From contig JAIWNF010000013.1 of NCBI GenBank assembly GCA_025093555.1, positions 744,001 to 808,000 on the forward strand: a DNA stretch of 64,000 nt, written 5' to 3'. Shown here piece after piece: positions 23,912-37,395 of the stretch; within the stretch, counting starts at the first letter, position 1, and each line of letters opens with the position of its first letter. Made by a program: the position numbers and the translations under genes. The DNA comes from Circinella umbellata. Taxonomy: Eukaryota; Mucoromycota; Mucoromycetes; Mucorales; Lichtheimiaceae. Below the pieces are notes generated by a model. That model worked only from the letters and a program-made list of their open reading frames with translations. It was not told where the DNA came from and made no database searches.

Positions 23912-26370
23912 TTAATCCGTATCGAAGGTACATGTCGTGCCATAAGTTTTGCCACGGATAACAGCTATAATTAACAATTATAAAAAAAATGTTAGCAATA
24001 ATTCTCTTCAACTTTCTCGTATATATAAAGTAGAAAATCTACGATATTTACCTTCCACTCGAAGCTCGACTTCACCAAAGTACATTTTTATAGACAAGTC
24101 AACTTTCTCACCTTCCATAACACCTGGAAGTGTTGGCATGGGAATAGTGAAGTTGGCTACCTTACGAACGCCAGGACTAGTTGTATAACGGGGTTGTTCC
24201 TCAGTGTCAGCAGCATAGAGGGTACATGTGGTATGATGGGGATAGTATGCGAAAAAGTCTTTGGAAACACAATTATCAATGTCTATAATAATAATTTATA
24301 CAAAGCATTAAATGATTAGCCATCCAGTAAAATATATACGTGTGTCCCAATTTTCTCCTTGATTATTTGTTGCCTTTGAAACAGGATGAACCCAACAAAA
24401 AAAAAAAAACTTACCGAGTGCTTCGCCACGTCGTACGTAAACTGAGAAACGATTATCACAACGTACACTACCATCCGCTCGAACAATTTTGTAACTTGGA
24501 GGATCAATACCTTCTTCAAAGGTAGTAGTAGTATCAATACCATACCAATATCGAGGAATACGAGTAGTAACAACACGAGGGTTGAGACCGAAATATACAG
24601 CACCACGAACCACAGCCAATTCACAACGAGGTGGAACGGCAACTAAGCCAACTCTGGGTGCAAATTCTTGTTGAACTCGTTCAAACAAATAATTGGATGA
24701 ACCGAAACCACCCACCAAAAATACGGCTTGTAATGATTGTGCTTTAATAAGCTGATCTTCAACAAGTGCCAGCACTTCACGGATCACTGGTTCAAAAACT
24801 TCCTGTTTGAGTTCGGCAGCTGTGATACATAACATACCATCTTCCAAACCAATTGCTGGATTGTTGAGCGAGTCCAAGTTCATCGAGGCAGGTAATGAAA
24901 TAAATTGATCTTCTATACCATCAAATTGTGGCTTGATTAAATCAACAAAGGTATCCATCATAGTTTCAAAAGCGGATGCTGGGATGGAGGATAAATATTC
25001 CTTGAACTTCTTCTTCAATAACTTGCGCATACGTCGATCCAAAAATACGGAACCACACGATTGACCGTGACCCTTTGTACATTCTCGCAACTTACGACCC
25101 GTTCGCTCATCAATTTCAAATACAATCAAATCAACAGTACCACCTTGTTAAGTATTTTAAGTTAGAGCGCTGTATACGATATCAATATTTTCAATAAAAA
25201 AAAAAACAAATACTTACCACCAGCGTCACAGATCATAAATCGATCACCATGTCTGAGGTTGAACTGATCACACTTCTTTTCACAGTACAAAGCAGCAGCT
25301 TCGGGTTCTGAGATAAGCATAAGTCGGTCGCGATGGTCGTTTTCGTTAATCAGGCCTGCTTTAATTGCTGCGTCACGCATAGTACTTTTTGCTTTATCAG
25401 ACCACATGGCGGGAACAGTCAAACACTGTACAATATTTATGGATACAAATTAATGCAATCATGGTTATTTTTACTTCATCTTTCCTTATTCCATCTCGAG
25501 TATAACGCGCCAAGCCTTTTTTAATTATTATTCTCCCCCTCATCCATCGTGTTTTCCTTGGCTTTAGATAATTACTTACGTATCGGAATTGATGTTGTCC
25601 ATAATTTCGGGCAAAACCCTTCTTAAGTTCGTTTACAACATGATCATGGAAAGCACCAAGGTAGTCAGCAATAGCATCAACAATTGTTAAGCCATTAGGA
25701 AGAGGTGGAAGGTCCTTGGCAATATTTTCATCCAAATAAAGTTTATACTGTTTCAATAAAACCGAGTTACGAGCCGTTGGTCGTTGCATCTCTAGTCGAG
25801 CTGCATTGCCCCATTGCGTCATTTGATTTGAGTTGCCATGGTAAAAGTTTAGTGTAGGTGTCTATCATTATTATATTTTTAAACAGTAGAGATTATATAT
25901 ATATATATATATATATACTTGCACTTAGTCGTCAACCCTTAATATCTCGAAGAAAAAATTAGTAACCAAACTTTATTTTACCTTGGGATATACGTTATTA
26001 TTTTGCTTGGGCCTATATTTAAATATAGTATTAGTACAAAGTGAGTTGAAACCGCAGAAAAAAAAAAAGGTAGATAATATATGTATATGTATTTAAATAT
26101 TTACCATCTGACAATATCGACAACTTCATCGTTTTGAATAAAGGCATAGGAACATCCCGAAAATGTAGTACCTATTTTTTTTATAGGTCAACGCTTTTAT
26201 GTCATCGAAGAAGTTTCTGTTTGCTTCTTTTCTGTGGTAAAAAAAAGGAGATGCCTTTTTTTTTGCAGGTCTATTTTCTACAAGAAGAATAAACCACTCT
26301 ACTAACCGAAATCAATGCCAATGACGACCGGGTAATCGTTAGGATTAAAAGGACGTGCTGCTGCTGCCAT
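23912..26370 (-). CDS. HSPA12-like Hsp70-family ATPase
   Basis: Eight exons: 26307-26370, 26105-26171, 25982-26012, 25580-25861, 25218-25425, 24415-25143, 24052-24282, 23912-23964. The product has 554 residues and every junction is in phase. Nucleotide-binding motifs are intact: phosphate-1 VIGIDFGTTFSG (about 16-27), phosphate-2 CDAGGGTVDLIVFE (about 213-226), and adenosine block FLVGGFGSSNYLFERV (about 357-372). There is no canonical Hsp70 substrate-binding domain or EEVD end; the C-terminus finishes GKTYGTTCTFDTD. This is the divergent HSPA12A/B type, abundant in Mucoromycota. It probably acts as an ATP-dependent cytosolic regulator or chaperone-like protein; clients are unknown. The 31-bp third exon (encoding PKQNNNVYPK) is easy to miss but is needed to keep the frame. 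Confidence 0.88.
25892..25917. repeat. (AT)n microsatellite in an intron
   Basis: About thirteen AT dinucleotides inside the third intron of the HSPA12-like gene. Confidence 0.9.
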
Positions 26371-29300
26371 TTCGTAATCGAATAATTAAGTGTATATATG
26401 TATATACAAATATATATATATATAAGTGTGTGATGACAGCGGCACGGTGGAGAAAGAAAAAAAAAAGAGGAGGAAAGAAGAAAAATCAGCTTGAACAAGT
26501 AAAGGCGGGGCTGGTGATGGAAACCTCTGTGCGACATTATCCAAATTTAGATCGCAAACTGGCTGTACCTTTTCCACTTTTCTTTCCTGTTATGGCAGTG
26601 TATACGATTTAAGGTCATTGACAGATTAACGTTTGCAAGTTCCCGAACGCTTTACAACTATCAATCTTTTATCTTGGCTTGATGTTTCATAAAAACAAGT
26701 TCATTGTAGTGCAATACCCAGACTTCTATTAAATTTGTTGTCACAAACGATATAAAATATTCTTGCCGTTCCTGAGATTTTATTACGTACCAAACGGTGA
26801 TGTAATTATTTTTGTAAACAGGAGAATCATTCATATTTTATTCGATGTTGTCATATAATCTGTGGCTTGATATTAATCGAAAGTAATAAAATAACTTACC
26901 GTCTAACATTTGTCATTCTACAATTATTCATTTTTACTATATAGAGTAACTTTCGAAAAGAAACGCGTGACTTCCCCAAGAAAGATAAGGTTGTCAGTAC
27001 AAAGCAATAAATTCAGGGTTATACTATGGCATCATTCTTTTATATTAATAAGAAATGTCTATCTGGCTATTTTTATAGCCCCAAATATTAGCTGCTGCTT
27101 CGCTACGAATCTATCAGGAAGTATAATACCTATCGCTTGATTATATTCATCTTTAAAACCATTATTTGAGAAAATGAGATTTATTTCTCGTCAACCGTTT
27201 GATAGATACATTTTTAGTGCTAATAATAATACGTGTATATGTCGCTTGCCGGCTTGTTGCCAGTTTCATTGATATTTTCATACCAAAAAAAAATAGGGAT
27301 TAAATAAACAATTGAAACATCACTGTTACATATAGAATAAAATGAACTGTGCACCTGTCAAAAGAATGTATAAAAGTATCTGAGGGTCTCTTCTCCATTT
27401 TGGTCAAATCGCCTTTTTCTCTTTTATTTTATGAGTTCATAAACAGGATATTGTCACAATATTGAAAAATTCGTAAAATGAAACAAGTTCTTACATAAAC
27501 CAATGTACTATATTTTGTCATTCAAGCAATAAGGCCATTACAATATGTTACCGCGGCTATTAGAACATACTTTTTTATTATTGCACGTCTTTGGTGTAAC
27601 CCCAGTGTAATATATTGAATAAGAGCAATATGAATAATAGAGAAAAAAGTAAATAACTCTATAATAGACTACTTAAGAAATAATACATATAAGAAATAGA
27701 ATCATATAATAACCAACATTTTTAAGAAGCGGTAGTACAAGATGTTGTTTGTTCTGCCACCCAATCCTTTTCTACCAATATGTGCTCAAAAATTGCACTT
27801 CACGAGACTTAAAATTTACGCCTGGATTACGCTCAGATCTGATATATAACACGTGCGGTATGTAAGTATATTTTGTGCGTTTTAGCACTCCCAACATATA
27901 CCAGTATCTTATGTAAAGATACGTTATGAGCACATGTTTACAGTAGTGTAAGAAGAAAAAGATTACAGAATAGCAATATTTTACAATAATTCTGTAAAGC
28001 TAAGTAAAAAATCACTCCACCTGTTTGTAGCTTTATTAGGATCCTATGCAATGTCTCACAAAAGCCAGAGAAATGCCACCGCCAATAAGCGTGAGGTTTT
28101 CTTTTTTGAAAAACAAAATAGAAAAAAACAAGTTCTCATTATATGAACGTCAAGGATGCTAACTATGTCGACATTCAATTTAACTAACTTTTGTAATATA
28201 AAAGTAAATACGACTTATTTCATGCTCTTCGATTTTTTATCGGAGACGTGGTCGGTTAACGCTAGACCATTCTTTTTGGTTTTATTGGCTTATTTCCACG
28301 CATACTTTGTTATTGTGAAAGGTCATCGGGTATTTGGCAGCTGCTTTACTAGAAGACACAAAATTTTACTCGTGTGGAACAACCAATTCAACAATCACAA
28401 GCAATAGTATAGATGTCGCGTTATATTGTGAAATGAGGGGGAATCTACCATTTATTGAAGTATAAATTCTGCTAGTCTTTTTGTTTGAGCCTTGTGTACG
28501 TACTTTGAGAATATTGAAATGACAATGTTGAATATTTGTCAGCCCATATTCAACTACTTTAGGTTTTATAAAGACCAGCAGACCAGTGGAGGAAACTATA
28601 TTAATAATAGTGTTCGAAGTATCGTAAGTATCAATGTCTTTAAATGTTGGATATTGGTCCTCGATAATGTACACTTGCTATTTTTAATTTTTTTACTTCA
28701 GATTCTCTGTATCAAGAGCCTGGACCCAAAAGCTTTGAAAGAAAACGGAGCCATACGTACTCAAATGCACACATTGAACTATTATATACTTCTTTTGGAT
28801 TAAGATTTTGAGTGTGTTGAACAATGATATGTGCCAAAACAGAATAATGTAAACTGTAGTACAATGTCATAGTCATTATTATTCGACAGATCTATTTAAT
28901 CCAATGAGTGACTTGAGCCATCAACTTGCTATACACAACAAAAAAAGGAGGAAATTAAATTATAGTAACCCCACTCAACCAACAACATGACGATCGTTTA
29001 CGTGTACAAACAACAAGGAGCTACGTACTAATAATAATATTTTAATATTCCAAAATCGAATAAGAATAAGGAATGATTCTGATTTCAAGTCCCTGTAATA
29101 AAAATAAACAGGTTGATCATCATAAAGAAAAGTGGCCATCATACTATGTACAATAGTAATAATATATTTAATAAAAGAGAATTGCGTAATTTATCGTAAT
29201 GCTATAGAACTGTACTCAGAACGGTGAAACTCAATTTTCCAATTATTTTTACTTCTCTTTCATCTTTCTCGATCAAGGGTAATAATACCAATATATATAT

Positions 29301-32300
29301 ATATTGCTAGGATACTTATAATAATATGAGTGTAATTTTAAATAAATAAATAGTGATGATCTTCCCGCTAATGATTGCTGGAAAAACCCCAATCAATAAT
29401 GAAATTGTTCTGTTACACATCCAGAAATGGATAGTTAGACCCTTTCCCAAAGATAGAATTCTAATTTTCAAGAACCAAAAAGGAACAAGAAATGATTAGT
29501 AGCATAAAAAATAGCACCAATCATAATAACATTTTTCTCAAGATATATATAGTTTTGCTATTCTCAAGATGAAACTCATTATAACTACTAGTTTCTTTTT
29601 ACTGTTCCTTATTTTAACAAAGAAAGATCAGCATAACGAAGCAATCACGTTAAAACTACTAACCTGTTAACAGAATCGATATAGTAAGATACACGCATAA
29701 ATTATACTAAATTGTAAATCAATCCCAGAAGATTGGTGGGGATAGTGTATATTAATTTAGTTATAACCATAATGTGATATAATATTGATCATTTGCACAC
29801 ATACACTAATAAATACCTATACTTGTTTTGTTTTGAATAATATACAGTACATTTTTACATAAAAGTTGTTAGAAAGAGTGTTATGTCTTACTTTGTTTTT
29901 CTTGCATCTTAGTGTTGTTGCTGCTTTTCAGAAAGAGAGAGAGAAAAAACATTCTGTATAATAATATAACAATTTAAGACTAGGGGGAGTAATATGGCTC
30001 CTATATTCCTTTGCTATTTTAACAATGGACAAGCAGGCGACTGCAGCATGCCGTTATGGAGACTTTTTTAGGGTGAGGGAGGAAGGAGTGAAACAGTTTT
30101 CGTCACACAAAAAGAACAATCTCTATTATTAAAAGATTTTGTGTGACACAGGAAGAATTCTCTCTGAATATATTATTTTATTAATGCTTACCAGTATAAA
30201 AAAGTAGAATTAATTTGTGTCTATGGGTATCTGGTTTTTTTTATTGCTGATAGCGATGAGTAAACGGTTAGACAATAAAATAAAAGTAATAAATACGTAT
30301 GCTAAACAAGAAGTTTCTGTTGAAGATGAAAAGTTAACAAGTGATTACTATTAAAACAAGGTAAAATTAAAAAAAGAAAATAGACAAAAATAGTATGAAA
30401 ACATGTTGGGTGCTTATGATTCAGTTTGAGGATGAGGTGAAATATTGAGAATTCTCATAAATTTAGTTCTCTTTACCACAACCAGCGTCTAGGTCACTCA
30501 ATTGGTCAGTTTATCGAAGAACTTTCGTTAAAAATGACTAATCTTTTTTTTTCCACTTTCTAATGCTAAGTTAATCTCGCGGGACGGAAAAGTGTATATG
30601 GTATGAATGGTGACTGAATTTTATCTTACGTACTGTTCATTAAATGTAATTTCGTATAGAAAAGCAAGTATGTAGTGGGTAACTTGCGAAATGGGTTTTA
30701 TTACTAATTGCTGTCATTGGAAAAATAATATTGGGCACGTATACACATATATTTTAATTTATATTATAAGCTTGTTAAAATGAATTCCTACATTTTGCAC
30801 CAGTGATGGCTTTGAGTTCTTGTCACAAATAAGGCGCGAATTCGCCGCAATGAAAATGATGGTTTTGAAAATAGCAATACTGTATATTACGATTGTGTAA
30901 GTACTAATAATGACAGCAGATAAGATGCAATGCCCTTATCCTCAGCTTTATTCTCAAAGACTTAGTACTGCTAGCAGTTGATTTGAATTTTATTGAACTA
31001 AAAAAAAAACAGAAAAATTAATGCGATTCGCAATGTGCGAGACCTTATGTTTTCTGAAAATTTTTAGAAGGTTGAAAAGGTGAGAGTGCAAAACTCAAAA
31101 ATACACTATATTCCACATTATTTCCTTTCGGAATTAGTGTGTTATTTCTCTCTTGAAAAAGTAGTCTAAATACATACAGAGTATATGTAACAAATAAAAG
31201 TCTGAAGCATTTATAATTGTTAACATCAATTGAAAAATAAATAGCATGGAGCGCACAGATATAATGATAAATATCCAGAAGCCCATATATATATATTTAT
31301 ATTGAGCTAAGTTGGGAATCGAAGTATGATACTACTCTAAAAAATTTCTATCTTTGTAATACATCTGTTAATTATCCATGTTGCTTTCTTGTTACATCAT
31401 TGCTTTAAATTTCATTTTTGCCAGTTAATTGCATTAATTAGTGTCGTTTATTCTGGGACTATATACCGGGTTCATCCAATAGAATAATAGTTTTATGGGA
31501 CTGATATGTATCTACGTACGTAAACCAAGAAGCAAAAAAATACCGTACTACTGTTTATCACCAACCACAATAGTCTATTAATCAAGAGATATTACGATAT
31601 GTAGTACGTATCTAAGCTATTTTTTCTATATGGTTGTGTATAATTCCTGTTTTACATATTGTACCACATTATACAATATCTTCTTGTACGTTACCTAGTA
31701 AATAATATAATATTCGCTGATTACGTATCGTACCATTTCATTGATGATACGCATGTAGACACAACTTTGCAACCAGACTATTATTTATTTGAAAAGAAAA
31801 ACAATACGTAAAAACTAAATACAAAATACAAAATAAATCCGTGATTGGAAATATACACGAGTATTAACTGCTGATGACTGCCGATTGCCGATCTTTGACA
31901 AAAAAAAAGTATCTTCTATTAGAAACCCACGAGCTTATTAATGACGATACATGCTTCCTGGCTATTTATATTAGTTTTTTCTTATTAAGATACTAAGAAA
32001 AATAAGTTACAAGAAAAAAATCACGCTATAGCTTATAAGGCTTTTATCGAAAAATACTATATATATATATATATATATTCATATCATGATAAGATCCGTC
32101 CTTCATCTATGAAGTACGTAACTGATGATCTATTAATAAAAATATCAACTGTTGTTTATTCTTCTACATTTTCGATTCTTTCCATTATTACATATCTGTG
32201 AGCTTATTGTTATAACTATAATATAACATCTAGGAATAATAAATATATTTTATGAAGAGCATTAAGTATTTTAGCGTTGACCAAATATACATTGAACATA

Positions 32301-32776
32301 GTAAAACTTAGCAGTTGAAAAAATTAAAATTCGGAGAAGTAAAAAGAAAGTCGATTCACCAGTTAAAGGTGAGAAACCACCTTGACAGGTCGGACTAGTT
32401 TTGTTTATTATGTACGACAGATGAACAGGATGAAAAATTTACTAAATTGGTATTTTGTCACAAAAAAACTGATGAAATCATCAAAGAAAAAAAAAGACAT
32501 AGTAACCAAAGAAAACATAAACAAGTTTACTTAAGATATCCAAAATAATTACAATTATGTCGCATAAAAAAATTAATGCAATGTATAATATCTTTTTTTC
32601 TGTTTACTATTGAATTTAGTAAATAGGTTGTCAATTGATACCAGTCTCCGTTTTTGGGTGGCGTTTTTTCAAAGGTGACGCGTTTTCCGCCTTCAGCCCG
32701 CTCAGCTCTCAAAAAAAAATTTGTGAACGGCCCATAAGATTTTTTTTCCTTCTCTCTCTCTCCATTTAAATTCAAC
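26371..32776. other. 6.4-kb AT-rich gene-poor region
   Basis: No gene could be built. Short frames include 26910-27140 (+), 28156-28407 (+) and a 102-codon minus frame at 28366-28674; none carries a motif I recognise. Around 27950-28120 (-) one frame reads YWRWHFSGFCETLHRI, which loosely resembles the Cys/His region at the C-terminus of LINE reverse transcriptases. At 27722-27812 (-) a short frame ends FEHILVEKDWVAEQ and a stop. These may be remnants of decayed elements. An (AT)n run lies at about 32058-32078. Confidence 0.3.
32650..32776 (+). promoter_or_regulatory. Proximal promoter and leader of the ribosomal P2 gene
   Basis: Just upstream of the P2 start the base composition shifts: a GC-richer block with ACGCG and GGCCCAT (about 32679-32735) is followed by a long pyrimidine tract ending in CTCTCTCTCTCC about 15 bp before the ATG. 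Pyrimidine-rich initiators are common at ribosomal-protein genes. The specific regulatory sites are inferred, not known. Confidence 0.4.
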
Positions 32777-33250
32777 ATGAAGTACTTGGCTGCTTATCTC
32801 CTTCTCGTCGCCGGTGGCAAGGCCGCCCCTACCGCTGCTGACATCAAGTCTGTCCTCGGTTCCGTTGGTGTTGAAGCTGAAGCTGAACGCGTTGATGCTT
32901 TGGTCAAGGCCCTTGAAGGCAAGACCGTCGATGAGGTAAAGAAAAAAAATTCATTTTAACATTTTCTACTTTTGCTTTCGGGATTCATTATAGATCAAAT
33001 ACAATCAAAGTTTAGTGAAAAAACAAATATATATATATGTATATACAATTATACTTATACTTAAAATTATATTTGGTTTTAGGTTATTGCTGAAGGCAAG
33101 GAGAAGCTTGCTTCCGTTCCTACTGGTGGTGCTGCCGCTGCTGGTGGTGCTGCCGCTGGTGGTGCCGCTGCTGATGCTCCCGCTGAAGAAGCCAAGGAAG
33201 AAGAAAAGGAAGAATCCGATGACGATATGGGTTTCGGTCTTTTCGACTAA
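32777..33250 (+). CDS. RPP2: 60S acidic ribosomal protein P2
   Basis: Two exons, 32777-32935 and 33083-33250, give 108 residues. The start [20 protein letters not shown], the [14 protein letters not shown] segment, [20 protein letters not shown], the Ala/Gly-rich hinge and the acidic end [12 protein letters not shown] are diagnostic for P2 of the ribosomal stalk, which recruits elongation-factor GTPases. The intron falls inside the VDE|VIAEG motif. Exons use GC-rich, presumably optimal codons (GCC, CTC, AAG) that stand out from the surroundings, as expected for a highly expressed gene. It is P2 rather than P1 because of the [10 protein letters not shown] start. Confidence 0.97.
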
Positions 33251-33951
33251 AAAAATAATATTTTTACAACAACAAAACACGTTATCATGTAAAAATAAAA
33301 GAAACTTTTTTTTATTCTTTCTTGCAACACAAACTATTTTCTTTGTTTTGTCTTTTTGGGTAACGATCAGCGCCAACAAGTCATGGGTCTTTTTTTTTAC
33401 AAACAAAAATGTGTAATACAAGTACAATCATTTACCCCCCATTCATGATAAGAAATAGGCGGGCTTGTTTTTATTGTACTGGTCCCTGAACTTTGATGAA
33501 ATATAATTGGGGGAATATTTAATGGCATGTTGTATTATAAAGAAGAACAAATCGGGGTGAAATAGGGCAAAGAAAAAGTGTCAATAATTGGGAACGATCG
33601 ACATATCAAAAAAGTAAATGATCGGCATTAGATTGAACGTGATCATAAGCGTGTGTCGCACTTATGTTATTATTATAATATGATAAATAGAGAGAATGAA
33701 ACAGAAATAAGGGCATAATAAAGGGTAACTAATAGTAACAATAATGAAATAATAAGGGTAAAATAAAATGCTGTTTAAGTACACAGTTATACTAAGCTAG
33801 ACATGACAAAAAATATTTGTGGGTTTTTGTAAGAAAAAGAAAACTATTTACAACTACTATAATATAATCAAAAAAAAAAAAGAAGAGAACAATTGTTTTG
33901 CAAAAAGAAAAAATACATGGTTTTTTTTGGTTTCCTTTTTTCTTATAAAAT
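33251..33951. other. Convergent spacer between P2 and the bHLH gene
   Basis: Contains the P2 3' untranslated region, with an AATAAA at 33294-33299, and the 3' end of the bHLH gene. No gene was seen. Confidence 0.4.
33294..33299 (+). terminator. Likely polyadenylation signal of P2
   Basis: AATAAA 44 bp after the stop codon, followed by T-rich sequence. Confidence 0.45.
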
Positions 33952-35300
33952 TCAAGAAAGTGGGCTCCTAGTAGGAACCCCATCTACAGGAGAATGATAT
34001 ACTTCTACAGATGGCGGTGGTGGCATTGCTACTCCAGGTACTGTAGAAGCAAACATCATAACTGGATTCATAGTCGTAGGTTGGTAATAGTAAGATGGTG
34101 GTGGGACCGTCGTCAATGGATCGCGTTGATACATTGTAGAGGAAGTCATCAAACAAGGATCATTATCATAAAAGCAATAATCTCTTTCAGGCATCACAGC
34201 AGGAGCAGTAGATGCCATCCAGCTTTCATAATCTACCTCAGTAGTTGAGAAAAAAGGGTCTCTCATTATTGGTTGTTGGGATTCTTGAGTTATGGTATAT
34301 TTTCCACGTTGTTCTTGTTGAAATTGATAGAACTGTTGCTGCTGTTGATGTTGTAATTGCTGTTGCTGATAGCGCTTTTGAATCATTTTTTTTTCGTGGT
34401 GATCATCTTGATAAGTACTATGTTCAAGTCGATGCGCAGGAACCATGGCTGATGATCTTTGTTGTTTTGATTGATGTTGTTGTTCTTCTTGAGGATAATG
34501 TTGTTGTAATGGTGGTGAAGGCAACGAAGATGTTGGTGAATTTGTTTGGAGTGGTGTAGAAGGTCGACGTTTCGTTTGAGTTGAAGGCAAGCATGAAGCT
34601 TGTTTTCGAAGTTTTTCGTTTTTTTTACGCAAATCAGTAATTTCATTTTTGTAATTCGATTCACGGCTAAGACTGCTTGACACTATTATTGTAAAATATT
34701 GTATAATTATAATTAGCTCCCGAGTTTATATTGCTTTACTTTTTAGTTAGGGGGGATCTATTTTTTTTTGGAAATATGTTAATTGGTATATTACCAAACT
34801 CGAGCGACTTTGCTACAATCATCGTTTTGCTTGGGCGTCGAACAGTTTGCAAAGAAGGCAAAGCATGGGCGAGTTCTTGAAATTTGGTGTTTAAGTTTTC
34901 GCGTCTTTGACGTTCCAATGCATTGTGAGCTGAACGACGGTCTGCTTGTGAGGCAGCATCACTATGTATACGCATATGAAAAAATAATAGCGAGGTTGAG
35001 TTTATGATTCTTTTAACTTAAGTAAATATTAAAAAGTAAACATACCCGTCCTCAAGTAGAGTAAATGTATGGGGAGACAATGATAAGCCTGGCAAAAAAA
35101 AAGAACAATGAAAACAAAAATAGTAAATGAGTCATCTGTATATGATGTTGCGAATAGGTACGGTCTCTTCCCACACCCCCCCCAAGTCTGTGCGTTCACT
35201 TACTCTTACCAAATGAATACGGGGATACAGCACTGAAATTGCCAAAGAAACTTTTTGCAGCGTTGCGGAGAGAGGAGCGTTTATACTTTTCTGATGGCAT
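33952..35300 (-). CDS. bHLH transcription factor
   Basis: Four exons, 35204-35300, 35046-35088, 34795-34961 and 33952-34682, give 345 residues. After a short Ser-rich N-terminus, about residues 50-125 form a basic helix-loop-helix: DRRSAHNALERQRRENLNTK (basic region with the H-x3-E-x3-R E-box contacts), FQELAHALPSL (helix 1), a loop, then TMIVAKSLEFVSSSLSRE (helix 2). A leucine/lysine-rich heptad-like extension follows (NEITDLRKKNEKLRKQ). The basic-region residues predict binding to CACGTG/CANNTG-type sites. The rest is Q/P/S-rich, with an 'HQQQQQFYQFQQEQ' stretch and Met/Pro/Tyr-rich C-terminus, probably an activation region. Exon 1 could end one codon earlier at an alternative GTAAGA donor. 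Target genes are unknown. Confidence 0.86.
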
Positions 35301-37395
35301 TTCAATCAAAAGAAATAACAAAAAATAAGGGGTACAAAAGAAAACAAAGAAAAGTGGAAAGAGAGAAGAAGAGGTGAGAAAGAGAAAAATCCGAAACAAT
35401 AAAAAAAAAGCTGTGGTAAAAAAAAGAGCGAAAAAAGAAACAAAAAACAAAGCGTCGGATCTCCCTTTATATATATTTCCAACCAAAAGTCAACGTTATG
35501 ATCGTCCACCTACTTGCCCTTTACAACAATACAATGTCATACAAGAAAATACGTCAATCGCTTGCAACCCCCCAAGGTGTTACCAAATCTGAATTAGATG
35601 GCCGCAATGTCCGTGCAGAACAAGCGTTTGAAAACCACTAAAATTGAGCAGCACCTAGCTGATCGGGCAGTGCATTTTAACCACATGTGCAAAAGTTGGC
35701 ACAGAGGTTCAAGTTAATAAGAGAAATCCGCGATCGAAGATTTCATAGTGGATCTCTGTTCTAGATAGAAACAATATAAATTGGTTAATGTAAATTGGTA
35801 GCAGCTTTTTGTTAAGTGAGTTGATTTATGAGTTGTTGTTTGGCTGTGTAGTTTAATTATTGTATATCTCCTTTTGTATTTGTTTCTCCGGCAGCATATA
35901 AGCTCATCAACATCCACTTTACCTTCTCTGTTGTTTTCCACAGATTTTAATAATAACAATATAATAGTAATGTAGTAACACCTCCCATTGAAACTTTCAC
36001 ACCTTTCATATCTCTATTGTTATTTTTTATTCTTCTCTATGTAAAACTGTTATTCACGTTAGACGCTAGTTACTCTACTTTTTTTTTTTTTTTTTTACTT
36101 TTTTTTCCCCTTCCTATCTCCCTTGATTTTTATTTTGACATACGCTGCATGCAAATGTGATAGTTTTTTCTTTTTCGTTTGTTAAGAACGGAGATTGACA
36201 TACTAATTTTTTTTTCTTTGGAGTAAAAAAAGCGAGCTTCTCGACCAAAATAAAAAACTCATGTGACTATACCCTTCTTAATTTTTTAACCCCCAAAAAA
36301 TTTAATGAGTTAAGTTCGAAACTTTATGCATTGTTACTATACTTGAATAAATAAAAATAAATAAATATGAAAAACTTATAAACCTACCAAAATAGTATAC
36401 AATATAATTTTTGATCTTACGACTTAACAACAAATTTAATATTCCAAAATAATAATGGTCATCGGATCACAAATGACACTATATTTCTTTGTCACTTGGT
36501 GGTTGCTGTTATAGTCACCTTATAAAATGGTGATCGGACATTCTTTTGGCTGCTCACCACGCTGTTCCACTACTTTTTGTATCGAAGGGATTGTCGATCA
36601 TAATACACTTCGAGAATGTTTGGGGTATTTTTCTTTGTTGCTATGACTACTAAGCTCTGTTTTAATCTAAGTGCGATAGTTGTACCGCTGATCAGAAATT
36701 TTGTCAGGAGTTCTTATAATAATAGCCCGCGAAGAAAACGGGGGTTGGAGAGAGACAAAACAAACAAGACTTATATATATATTATTTTTACTAGTGTCCT
36801 GTGATTATGTCGCGCGAAATCAAACCTTTGTATTATTAAAATATTTACCTGCTTTTGTTCTGCAGAGCCAGTCTCAAACCTCAATAGGTAAAAGTTTCGT
36901 GTACACAGACCATTCGAGTGCATGATGTGGATTGCAGTTGATCAATAGTATTACTATTCTCCCGCTGTTATTCTCAATTTAACTCAAGTTTTTCAAGTTT
37001 TCTTCTGCTTGAAAATATAGCGCTCTCTTCCACCCCCACAAAGAAAACATGTTTTCTGTTTCTCTTCACCCCCTGTTCCCCAATCAACGGCTTTATCCTA
37101 TTACTCGAAAAGGTAGTATATTTACAAAAGATAAAAAAAACAGTTACAGTATAGTATAGTATGCATATGTATGCGTTGTGTGTATATGATGTGTGTTTTG
37201 CGTGAGAAAAATTGTTAATGAATAGGGTAGTAACGTGAGTTTGAATATGTTGCAAGAAGTAATATATGCAGTGAAATGATGTTTTATGTATGTAATGAAT
37301 GATGGTGTGTGTTCTTTTAATAAGGGAGGAAGTATGCAGAATATTTTGTAATAATAAGATTGTATACTTTTGAAAGTTGGGGTTTTTTAACCATC
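35301..37395. other. Intergenic region
   Basis: Contains the bHLH promoter and the SWR1 3' flank. A T-run of about 18 lies at 36079-36096. Short frames (35714-35959, 36616-36804) carry no recognisable domain. Confidence 0.35.

Noticed and set aside
26910..27140. 76-codon plus-strand frame as a gene
   Set aside because: No motif, no splice context, AT-driven composition; several such frames occur in this gap on both strands.
36079..36096. T-run as a possible poly-A tail of another retro-insertion on the minus strand
   Set aside because: No flanking direct repeat and no coding sequence next to it.
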